From contig JAKBCE010000168.1 of assembly GCA_021808195.1 (NCBI GenBank), positions 1-5,674 of the forward strand: 5,674 nt of DNA, in the 5' to 3' direction. Both the position numbers and the translations under genes were made by a program. A model generated the notes under the pieces. The model saw only the letters and a program-made list of their open reading frames with translations. It made no database searches and was not told the DNA's origin. This stretch comes from Pseudomonadota bacterium (lineage in GTDB: Bacteria > Pseudomonadota > Gammaproteobacteria > Steroidobacterales > Steroidobacteraceae). Shown one piece after another: positions 1-5,459 of this stretch (positions are counted from its first letter, which is position 1; every line of letters starts with the position of its first letter).

Positions 1-824
1 TGCCGTTCTCGAAGTTCTCCGGCTGGTTCGTGCTGCCGAAGGTCTCGATCGCCGCCAGCAATCTGCCGTTCTTCATCGGTCAGCGCGTGCGTGCGCAGTA
101 CCGTGAGCACACGTTCCGCTACGGACTCGATTTCGGCAAACAGTTCGGCGACTGGGGCGAGATCCGTGCCGGGGTGTACCGCGAAGAAGGGCACTCAAGA
201 CTGAACATCGGCGATCCTAACGATCCGGCGCTGCCGTTCCCGCCGCTGCAGAGTTTCGGCGCATTGACCTACTTCCTGCGCTTCAGCTACGACACGCTCG
301 ACAACATCGATTTCCCGCACTCCGGGGAGCAGGCGACGCTGCAGTGGAGCAGCGCGCACAATGTCATCGGGGCGCTCTCGAGCTACAACCGGGTGACGCT
401 GCACTATCTGGCGGCGCACACCTGGGACGACCGCAATACCGTGGCGTTCGCATTCTCCGGCGGCAGTCTGCTCAACCGCGCCACGAACCTGCGCATGGAG
501 TTCCCGCTCGGGGGGTTCCTGAACCTCTCGGGACTGAAGCCCTACTCGCTGTACGGTCCGCACTTCGGGGTGGCGACCGTGTCGGTGTACCGCGAGATCG
601 ATCGCGGCGGTCCAGGGTATCTCGGGGTGCCGATCTACCTCGGCATGTCGCTCGAGGCGGGCAACGTGTGGCAGAACCTGAGCCAGGTGCGCTGGAACAC
701 GCTGCACAAGGATGCGAGCGTCTTTCTCGGGCTCGACACGTTCCTCGGGCCGCTGTACCTCGGCAGCGGCTTCGACGATCACGGCAGCCAGTCCTACTAC
801 CTGTTCCTCGGCCGCACGTTCTGA
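1..824 (+). CDS. Patatin-like phospholipase, C-terminal outer-membrane beta-barrel (5' end missing)
   Basis: The frame is open to the left edge (first whole codon at 3, reading PFSKFSGWF), so only the last ~273 residues are seen. They look like the bacterial surface antigen (BamA/Omp85-type) barrel at the C-terminus of patatin-like proteins such as Pseudomonas PlpD. Visible signs are alternating polar/aromatic strands, a glycine-rich LGGFLNLSGL segment, YGPHFGVATVSVYREI, PIYLGMSLEAGNVW, and a terminal strand YYLFLGRTF ending in Phe, the usual BAM recognition signal. In that family a periplasmic POTRA and an N-terminal patatin lipase domain with a Ser-Asp dyad precede the barrel; neither is in the window, so the lipase assignment rests on the barrel subtype. 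A plain Omp85/TamA-like protein is the main alternative. A GTG at 30 is internal, not a start. The gene converges on the small minus-strand gene 20 bp away. Confidence 0.8.
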   Translation, partial: PFSKFSGWFVLPKVSIAASNLPFFIGQRVRAQYREHTFRYGLDFGKQFGDWGEIRAGVYREEGHSRLNIGDPNDPALPFPPLQSFGALTYFLRFSYDTLDNIDFPHSGEQATLQWSSAHNVIGALSSYNRVTLHYLAAHTWDDRNTVAFAFSGGSLLNRATNLRMEFPLGGFLNLSGLKPYSLYGPHFGVATVSVYREIDRGGPGYLGVPIYLGMSLEAGNVWQNLSQVRWNTLHKDASVFLGLDTFLGPLYLGSGFDDHGSQSYYLFLGRTF

Positions 825-841
825 GGTGCTGCGCGCCTCGG
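821..841. terminator. Hairpin at convergent gene junction (possible bidirectional terminator)
   Basis: CTGAGGTGC (821-829) pairs with GCGCCTCGG (833-841) around a TGC loop, giving nine pairs of which two are G-T wobbles. The left arm overlaps the stop codon of the patatin-like gene (822-824), and the right arm ends three bases before the stop of the opposing gene (845-847). There is no T-run on either side, so it is not a classic intrinsic terminator. Its position between two converging genes is the main argument. Confidence 0.35.
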
Positions 842-844
842 CGC

Positions 845-1111
845 TCAGACCCTGCGGCTCTCGACCAGGTTCTCGACTTTCTCGAACACCAGTGAGGGCT
901 TGTCGCCGGCGCGCGAGTACTGGTGACGGCGGCTCATCTCGCTGAGCGCCGCATCGCGCTCGGCGGCCGTGACGTACCAGTGCAGTCGGTGCCACTCCGG
1001 CCCGACCAGCTTGCGAAACGGATCCCCGGGACTGAGGCTCACGCGCACCCCGTAGGGCCGCTGCCGATCCGTGTGGGGGCTCTTCAGATTCTGTGGCTGG
1101 CTGATTCCCAT
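845..1111 (-). CDS. Small conserved-looking protein of unknown function (88 aa)
   Basis: ATG at 1111, TGA at 845-847; 88 residues. The product is hydrophilic and soluble, with no signal peptide or membrane segment. The N-terminus is basic and Gln/Pro-rich. It is followed by [18 protein letters not shown] (residues ~20-37), a tryptophan/histidine patch [18 protein letters not shown], and an end rich in charge ([16 protein letters not shown]). This balanced composition, unlike the Arg/Ala/Gly strings of spurious frames in GC-rich DNA, and its neat fit between two genes argue that it is real. I recall similar short proteins of unknown function in high-GC gammaproteobacteria but cannot name a family. 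No strong ribosome site precedes the ATG (the upstream stretch reads CCTTAAGCTTCGCGCC). It is divergent from msrA with an 84-bp gap that must hold both promoters. Confidence 0.65.
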   Translation of the reverse strand: MGISQPQNLKSPHTDRQRPYGVRVSLSPGDPFRKLVGPEWHRLHWYVTAAERDAALSEMSRRHQYSRAGDKPSLVFEKVENLVESRRV

Positions 1112-1169
1112 GGCGCGCGAAGCTTAAGGTGCCAGGCGCCGCAGGCGCAAGAGCGCGCCCGCGACGCGC

Positions 1170-1175
1170 TATCAT
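1170..1175 (+). promoter_or_regulatory. Possible -10 element upstream of msrA
   Basis: TATCAT matches the sigma-70 -10 consensus at five of six positions and lies in the divergent gap 20 bp before the msrA start. No convincing -35 is found 16-18 bp upstream (the bases there read around GCAAGA). Initiation here would leave a leader of only about 13 bases that begins at the ribosome site. It is therefore only a candidate. Confidence 0.2.
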
Positions 1176-1195
1176 ACCCAGCGGAGGAATTCGCC

Positions 1196-1855
1196 ATGGC
1201 ATCGCCACACCAGAAAATGACCCTGCCCGAGGCCCACGAGACGCTGCCGGGGCGCAGCGCCGCGCTCGAGGTCCCGCCTGAGCATTTCGTGACCGGCCGG
1301 CGCATCGTGCCGCCGTTCCCGCAGGGAATGCGCGAGGCGCTGTTCGCGATGGGCTGCTTCTGGGGCGTCGAGCGGCTGTTCTGGGAGCTGCCCGGGGTGT
1401 ACTCCACCGCGGCGGGCTATGCCGGTGGCACGACGCCGAATCCGACCTACCGCGAGGTGTGCAGCGGGCTCACCGGCCATGCCGAGGTGGTGCGCGTAGT
1501 GTACGACCCGGCGCACATCAGCTATGAGACGCTGCTGAAGGCGTTCTGGGAGTCCCACGACCCGACGCAGGGCATGCGTCAGGGCGGAGACGAGGGAACC
1601 CAGTACCGCTCCATGATCTTCACCGCGGATGTGACCCAGCGGGAGGCGGCCGAGGCCTCCCTGCATGCCTACCAGGCGCGGCTCACGGCAGCCGGGCACG
1701 GTGCGATCACCACCGAGATCGCGCCCTGGCCCACGTTCTATTACGCAGAGGATTACCACCAGCAGTACCTGGCGAAGAATCCGGACGGGTACTGCGGGCT
1801 CGGAGGCTGCGGCGTTCCGTTCCGGTTTGCCGACATGGCATCCGCCGGGCAATAG
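1196..1855 (+). CDS. msrA: Peptide-methionine (S)-S-oxide reductase MsrA
   Basis: A 219-residue MsrA (E. coli 212 aa), a cytosolic enzyme that reduces the S-epimer of methionine sulfoxide in proteins and is recharged by thioredoxin. Residues 49-63 ([15 protein letters not shown]) contain the catalytic Cys54 in the family signature GCFWG. Glu97 in TGHAEVV and Asp132/Tyr137 in GDEGTQYRS match the sulfoxide-binding residues, and the whole chain aligns with E. coli MsrA, including the N-terminal extension before the fold. ATG 1196 is chosen because GGAGG (1183-1187) precedes it by 8 bases; the frame is open back to 923 but that part overlaps the divergent gene and is not MsrA-like. Odd point: the C-terminus reads [12 protein letters not shown], so the two recycling cysteines are Cys200 and Cys205 (spacing 5) instead of the spacing of 8 in E. 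coli (Cys198/Cys206). It appears monocistronic; no msrB is adjacent. Confidence 0.97.
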   Translation: MASPHQKMTLPEAHETLPGRSAALEVPPEHFVTGRRIVPPFPQGMREALFAMGCFWGVERLFWELPGVYSTAAGYAGGTTPNPTYREVCSGLTGHAEVVRVVYDPAHISYETLLKAFWESHDPTQGMRQGGDEGTQYRSMIFTADVTQREAAEASLHAYQARLTAAGHGAITTEIAPWPTFYYAEDYHQQYLAKNPDGYCGLGGCGVPFRFADMASAGQ

Positions 1856-1872
1856 ACCCCGGAGGAGACGGC

Positions 1873-1891
1873 GTGCGGGCCAGTCCCGCGC
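1873..1891 (+). terminator. Weak hairpin after msrA
   Basis: GCGGG (1875-1879) pairs with CCCGC (1885-1889) around CCAGT, extended by one wobble and one G-C pair to seven pairs. It starts 17 bases past the msrA stop. The following bases (CGGGCAGAG) carry no T-run, so terminator function is doubtful. Confidence 0.22.
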
Positions 1892-2160
1892 CGGGCAGAG
1901 TCTCGCCGACGCGGACCGCTCGCAGTCCTGCAGATCGACGCCCTTGCCGTGTCTGAACGGGCAGTCGGCGCCCCGCCCCTTGTATGGGGTTCTCATGCGG
2001 TGTTGTCGGGACGGGCGCTGAATGGCGGGGCTTCGCGCCATTGCGCTCGCCGGGGCCGAACTCGGGCACCCGTGACCAATGTCCCGCCGATGCCCCGTGC
2101 CCCCGGCCATGGCAGAGCCAGATGACCTGCATCACTGTCCTGTTGGACACCAGGTCCGGT

Positions 2161-2200
2161 GCACCCGGGTATGAGTGCATGCCCAAGGGTGCTTGATTTT
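2161..2200 (+). terminator. Intrinsic-terminator-like hairpin with T tract, upstream of amtB
   Basis: GCACCCGGGTATG (2161-2173) pairs with CATGCCCAAGGGTGC (2178-2192): 13 pairs including one T-G wobble, a two-base AA bulge and an AGTG tetraloop. It is followed directly by TTGATTTT (2193-2200). This is the only hairpin in the window followed by a T-rich stretch on its transcribed strand. It lies 305 bases after the msrA stop and about 90 bases before the amtB start, so it may end a long msrA 3' UTR or an intergenic transcript, or act as an attenuator in the amtB leader. GCACCC recurs at 2203-2208 and 2212-2217, offering alternative partners for the 3' arm. Confidence 0.6.
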
Positions 2201-2288
2201 GCGCACCCGCCGCACCCAGAATCCCAAGCGTTTCGCCGACGGTCGGGCGATTCGGCTGTCGGCGGCCACGCCGGTTGCGAGGGGCTCC

Positions 2289-3611
2289 GTGTCACGTCGT
2301 TGCGTCTCCATCTGCGCCGCCGCGGCGGTCTGCGTGTCCGTGCTGAGCGCTGCGGTCCCGGCCCGTGCGGCCGCCGCGGCGGGGGCCGCACACATCAACT
2401 CCGGCAATACCGCCTGGCTGCTCACCGCGACGGCACTCGTGCTGTCGATGACGCTGCCGGGACTCGTCGCGTTTTATTCCGGCCTGGTTCGCAGCAAGAA
2501 CGTGCTGTCGGTGGCCATGCAGTGTTTCGCCATCGCCTGCCTGGTGAGCATCCTGTGGGTGCTCGGCGGCTACGGATTGGCGTTCGGGCAGGGCGGGGAC
2601 CTGCAGGCACTGATCGGCGCGCCGCGCACCGGGTGGCTCGGCGGGATAGGGCGCACGGCGCTGCACGGCACGACGCCGGCGGCCGCCTTCGCGATGTTCC
2701 AGATGACCTTCGCCATCATCACGCCGGCGCTGGTGATCGGCGGGTTCGCCGAGCGCATCAAGTTCAGCGCGGTGCTCTGGTTCTCCGGCCTGTGGCTGCT
2801 GCTGGTGTATCTGCCGGTGTGCCATTGGGTGTGGGGCGGCGGCTGGCTCGCGCAGCTCGGCGTGCTCGATTTCGCCGGCGGCATCGTGGTGCACGTGACC
2901 GCCGGCACCGGGGCGCTGGTGAGCGCGCTGGTGCTGCGCGAGCGCAAGGGCTTTCCTCATATCGCCATGCCGCCGCACAACATGATGCTCACCATCGTCG
3001 GGGCGGGGATGCTCTGGGTGGGCTGGTACGGGTTCAATGGTGGCAGCGCGCTCGCCGCCGACGGGTCGGCGGCGATGGCCATCCTCGTGACGCACCTTGG
3101 GGCGTCTGCCGGAGCGCTCTCGTGGATGGGCGCGGAGTGGCGCAAGTTCGGCAAGCCGAGCGTGCTCGGGCTGGTCACCGGCATGGTCGCCGGACTCGGC
3201 ACCATCACGCCGGCGTCCGGCTACGTCGGTCCGCTCGCTGCGGTGCTGATCGGTGCCATCGCCGGTCTGGTGTGCTTCGAGGCCACCCAGATCCTCAAGC
3301 GCAAGCTGCTGATCGATGACTCACTCGACGTCTCGCCCGTCCATGGGGTCGGCGGCGTCCTCGGCACGGTGCTCACTGGCGTGTTCGTCGCGGCGCCGCT
3401 CGGCGGGATCGGCTACGCCGCGGGCATGACCCTGGTGCGCCAGGTCGGCGTGCAAGTGCTCGCGGTCGTGAGCGTCGCGGCATGGTGTGCCGCAGTGACC
3501 TATGGGATCCTCAAAGTGCTGCAGGCGACCGTCGGGCTGCGGGTCACCGAGGAGCAGGAGCGCGAGGGACTCGATCTCTCGCAGCACGGCGAACGCGCTT
3601 ACAATGAGTGA
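2289..3611 (+). CDS. amtB: Ammonium transporter AmtB (Amt/MEP/Rh family)
   Basis: A 440-residue inner-membrane ammonium channel/transporter. Residues 1-~27 form a signal peptide (SRR, then an Ala/Val-rich core ending PARA), followed by eleven expected helices. Family landmarks are all present: the twin pore histidines His202 (FAGGIVVHV) and His352 (SPVHGVGG), Asp194 in LDFAGG, the Phe gate Phe141 (MFQMTF) with Phe249, and the recruitment residues Trp182 (VWGGG) and Ser253 (GFNGGS). The cytosolic tail EEQEREGLDLSQHGERAY is the conserved segment that responds to the PII protein GlnK. GTG 2289 is chosen because GAGG (2279-2282) lies six bases upstream and the protein then opens with the signal peptide. 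An in-frame GTG at 2175 would add 38 residues lacking homology and would start inside the terminator-like hairpin. Unlike the common glnK-amtB arrangement, no PII gene is adjacent. A membrane-protein gene follows after ~50 bases. Confidence 0.96.
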   Translation: MSRRCVSICAAAAVCVSVLSAAVPARAAAAAGAAHINSGNTAWLLTATALVLSMTLPGLVAFYSGLVRSKNVLSVAMQCFAIACLVSILWVLGGYGLAFGQGGDLQALIGAPRTGWLGGIGRTALHGTTPAAAFAMFQMTFAIITPALVIGGFAERIKFSAVLWFSGLWLLLVYLPVCHWVWGGGWLAQLGVLDFAGGIVVHVTAGTGALVSALVLRERKGFPHIAMPPHNMMLTIVGAGMLWVGWYGFNGGSALAADGSAAMAILVTHLGASAGALSWMGAEWRKFGKPSVLGLVTGMVAGLGTITPASGYVGPLAAVLIGAIAGLVCFEATQILKRKLLIDDSLDVSPVHGVGGVLGTVLTGVFVAAPLGGIGYAAGMTLVRQVGVQVLAVVSVAAWCAAVTYGILKVLQATVGLRVTEEQEREGLDLSQHGERAYNE

Positions 3612-3664
3612 TTCGCGCCGGGCAGACCGGTGCAGCCATCGAAGATTGCGGGAGGCTCATGAGC

Positions 3665-4018
3665 ATGCACATCCTGGTGATGGTCCTGTTGTCCGTGCAC
3701 GCGCTCGCCGGCGTGTTCTGGGTCGGCTCCACGCTGGCGCTGACCCATTCGTACTTCGAACTCACACCGAAGCTGTTCCGCGCGCAGATGCTGGCCGCCG
3801 CCCTCGCGGTGGCGGCAGGCCTGGCGCTCTGGGGCATCGTGATCCGCGGCGCACAGGACCCGATGGCGCACACGCTGGCGCTCGGCGCACTGTTCGCACT
3901 GCTCGCCGCGGGCGTCCAGGGCAGCATGCGGCGCACGCCGGTGCGTTCGCAGCGCATCGCTGCTCTGCTGCTCTCCGGGACCGTCGTGTGCATGGTGATC
4001 GCACCGTACGTCACCTGA
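3665..4018 (+). CDS. Small four-helix integral membrane protein, function unknown
   Basis: About 117 residues, almost entirely hydrophobic, with four predicted membrane helices (roughly residues 3-25, 42-60, 68-85 and 97-114) and short charged links. The first helix holds LSVHALAGVFWVGST, a histidine followed by W-V-G. This pattern resembles the first helix of CopD/HemJ/DUF2269-type membrane proteins, where such histidines can bind haem or metal; the resemblance is by eye and does not set a function. Two ATGs compete: 3659 leaves only three bases after GGGAGG (3650-3655), while 3665 leaves nine, so 3665 is preferred. The frame is open back to 3608, overlapping the end of amtB, but that part is not needed. 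It follows amtB by ~50 bases on the same strand with no terminator between, so co-transcription is likely. Confidence 0.75.
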   Translation: MHILVMVLLSVHALAGVFWVGSTLALTHSYFELTPKLFRAQMLAAALAVAAGLALWGIVIRGAQDPMAHTLALGALFALLAAGVQGSMRRTPVRSQRIAALLLSGTVVCMVIAPYVT

Positions 4019-4041
4019 CCCGCACCCTGGGGCGGAGTTGA

Positions 4042-4068
4042 TTCGCCCGCGGCCGTGCTGCGGGCGAG
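4042..4068. terminator. Strong GC hairpin between convergent genes (bidirectional terminator candidate)
   Basis: TCGCCCGC (4043-4050) pairs perfectly with GCGGGCGA (4060-4067). The stem can continue inward through GGC/GCT (one wobble) to a CGT triloop, and outward by one T-G pair. It lies 24 bases after the stop of the small membrane protein and 43 bases past the fsr stop on the other strand. A wider pair, ACCCTG (4024-4029) with CAGGGT (4087-4092), encloses it. No T-run follows on either strand. Position and stability support termination; the missing T tract weakens it. Confidence 0.5.
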
Positions 4069-4110
4069 CGGGCAGAGGCGGGGGCGCAGGGTCAGCGCTG
4101 CCGCCGTCAG

Positions 4111-5340
4111 TTATGCGCTGCGTTCGCGCCGATGTTCGCCCACGTCGGGCAGAAAGCCGGCCAGCAGTCCGATGACCGGCAGCCAGGCGCACAGCTCGTA
4201 GACCACGCGGATGCCGGACACGTCGGCCAGCTGTCCGAGCACTGCTGCGCCGATGCCGCCCATTCCGAAGGCGAACCCGAAGAACAGGCCGGCCACCGTG
4301 CCCGTGCGGCCCGGCAGCAGTTCTTGCGCATACACCACGATCGCCGGGAATGCCGAGGCCAGGATCACCCCGATCGGCACGGTGAGCACGCCGGTCCAGA
4401 AGAGATTGGCGTGCGGCAGGATCAGCGTGAACGGCAGCACCCCGACGATTGAGCCCCAGATCACGTACTTGCGCCCGATCCGATCCCCGATCGGCCCGCC
4501 GATCAGCGTTCCGGCTGCGACCGCCCCCAGGAACACGAACAGGTGGATCTGCGCGTTCTGGATCGAGACGTGGAAGCGACTGATCAGGTACAGCGTGTAG
4601 TAGCTGGTGAGGCTCGCCAGGTAGAAGTACTTTGAGAAGATGAGCGCGAGCAGCACGGCGATCGCCACCGTCACGTGTTTGCGGGTCGGCGCTGCAGTGC
4701 CAGCTTGCGCCGCCGCAGCGCGCGGCTTCAGCCGCTCCAGTCCGTGCGTGCGGTACCAGTGTCCGACCTGAAACAGCACGAACATGCCCACCAGCGCCGC
4801 GAACGAGAACCACACCACGCTCGACTGGCCGTACGGCAGCACGATGAAGGCCGCGAGCAGCGGTCCGATCGATGAGCCGAGGTTGCCGCCGACCTGGAAC
4901 ACCGATTGCGCCAGGCCGTGGCGGCCGCCGGAGGCCATGCGCGCCACGCGGGAGGACTCGGGATGGAACACCGAGGAGCCCGTGCCGATCAGCGCCGCCG
5001 CGGCGAGCAGCAGCGCATAACCGTGTGCGTAGGCGAGCAGCGCGAGCCCCGCGAGCGTGAAGCCCATGCCGGTCGAAAGCGAGTACGGCCGCGGGCGTAC
5101 GTCCGTATAGCGGCCAATCAGCGGCTGGAGGATCGAGGCGGTGATCTGGTAGGTGAAGGTCAGCACCCCGATCTGTCCGAACGACAGACCGTAATGAGCC
5201 TTGAGCATCGGATAGAGCGCCGGCAGGAGCGACTGCATCATGTCGTTCAGCAGGTGGCTGAAGCTGATGGCGGCCAGGACCGTGAAGGCGGTCTGGCTGG
5301 CGGCGCGCGCGGCGCTTGGCTGGGCGACGGTTTCGTTCAC
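4111..5340 (-). CDS. fsr: MFS efflux transporter, fosmidomycin resistance protein (Fsr) type
   Basis: A 409-residue major facilitator protein that follows E. coli Fsr (406 aa) along its whole length. Near-identical blocks include SHLLNDMMQSL (28-38), GTGSSVFHPESSRVARMASG (119-138), RHGLAQSVFQVGGN (140-153), IFSKYFYLAS (234-243), the motif-A loop GGPIGDRIGRKYV (281-293) and LFFGFAFGMGGIGAAVLG (352-369). Twelve helices are expected, with a hydrophilic central loop at ~194-222. A degenerate motif A (GRYTD) lies at 76-80. In E. coli, extra Fsr gives fosmidomycin resistance, presumably by proton-driven export; the natural substrate is not known to me. The start is a GTG at 5340 with GGAG six bases upstream (complement of 5347-5350); the stop is TAA. 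The gene converges on the amtB pair and is a single-gene unit as far as visible. No neighbouring regulator is present. Confidence 0.95.
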   Translation of the reverse strand: MNETVAQPSAARAASQTAFTVLAAISFSHLLNDMMQSLLPALYPMLKAHYGLSFGQIGVLTFTYQITASILQPLIGRYTDVRPRPYSLSTGMGFTLAGLALLAYAHGYALLLAAAALIGTGSSVFHPESSRVARMASGGRHGLAQSVFQVGGNLGSSIGPLLAAFIVLPYGQSSVVWFSFAALVGMFVLFQVGHWYRTHGLERLKPRAAAAQAGTAAPTRKHVTVAIAVLLALIFSKYFYLASLTSYYTLYLISRFHVSIQNAQIHLFVFLGAVAAGTLIGGPIGDRIGRKYVIWGSIVGVLPFTLILPHANLFWTGVLTVPIGVILASAFPAIVVYAQELLPGRTGTVAGLFFGFAFGMGGIGAAVLGQLADVSGIRVVYELCAWLPVIGLLAGFLPDVGEHRRERSA

Positions 5341-5376
5341 GGGCGGCTCCGACTGGAGCGCTTACTGTGCCGGATC

Positions 5377-5397
5377 GGGAGGAGGCCCGCCTCTCCC
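5377..5397. other. Small bulged hairpin in the fsr leader
   Basis: GGGAG (5377-5381) pairs with CTCCC (5393-5397) and AGG (5383-5385) with CCT (5390-5392), with one bulged G and a CCCG loop. It lies 37-57 bases before the fsr start. On the plus strand it is followed by TTT, but no plus-strand gene ends here. It could be a leader structure or operator for fsr, or chance in GC-rich sequence. Confidence 0.2.
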
Positions 5398-5406
5398 TTT
5401 GGATGT

Positions 5407-5441
5407 GCCCCGGCCGTTGCGCTGCGCGCAACGGCCGGGGC
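5407..5441. terminator. 16-bp perfect hairpin between the right-edge gene and fsr
   Basis: A perfect 16-bp inverted repeat: bases 5407-5422 (GCCCCGGCCGTTGCGC) pair with 5426-5441 around a TGC loop. Two further pairs, one a wobble, extend it outward to 5405/5443. It begins 18 bases beyond the stop of the minus-strand gene at the right edge and sits ~65 bases before the fsr start, the place expected for a terminator that separates the two units. There is no T tract on the minus strand after it (the bases read ACATCCAAAG), so it would have to act by stem strength or with Rho. Confidence 0.6.
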
Positions 5442-5459
5442 GCTCATCGGGCGATCCGA

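Larger units (their letters stand above)
1856..2288. other. Gene-free stretch between msrA and amtB
   Basis: These ~430 bases hold no frame I would call a gene. Open frames exist on both strands (for example 1984-2196 plus, and 1707-2186 minus running into msrA), but their products are Arg/Pro/Ser/Gly strings without recognisable motifs or ribosome sites. No tRNA arms and no PII (glnK) coding sequence are present. Dyads include a small bulged stem at 1945-1963 (TGCCGT with ACGGGCA), a 7-bp perfect stem AATGGCG/CGCCATT at 2021-2042 with an 8-base loop, and the large hairpin at 2161-2192 described separately. No good sigma-54 site (GG-N10-GC in context) was found, although amtB genes are often NtrC-controlled. 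Confidence 0.6.

Noticed and set aside
1128..1140. Near-palindrome GGTGCCAGGCGCC in the divergent small gene/msrA gap as an operator.
   Set aside because: Only 13 bp with one mismatch, GC-rich, and no regulator is linked; such dyads are common in this sequence.
923..1195. Open extension of the msrA frame upstream of ATG 1196.
   Set aside because: It overlaps the divergent small gene, is unlike MsrA N-termini, and a good ribosome site points to 1196.
195..1208. A 337-codon minus-strand frame opposite the patatin-like gene and the small gene.
   Set aside because: Low-quality Arg/Glu/Ala composition; it overlaps two better-supported genes and has no start signal.
2144..2175. TGGACA (2144-2149) and TATGAG (2170-2175) as a sigma-70 promoter for amtB.
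   Set aside because: The spacer would be 20 bp and the -10 matches only four of six positions.
2187..2203. GGGTGCTTGATTTTGC as a sigma-54 promoter for amtB.
   Set aside because: The GG-to-GC spacing is one base too long and the bases around GG do not fit TGGCAC; the stretch is better explained as hairpin arm plus T tract.
2159..3319. A 386-codon plus-strand frame overlapping amtB.
   Set aside because: Arginine-rich shadow of amtB in another frame; no ribosome site or recognisable domain.
3599..5431. A 610-codon open frame on the minus strand spanning fsr, the convergent gap and the small membrane protein gene.
   Set aside because: The product is an Arg/Ala/Gly-rich string without motifs. 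It overlaps fsr, whose frame matches a known family throughout. Long antisense or out-of-frame openings are expected at this GC content.
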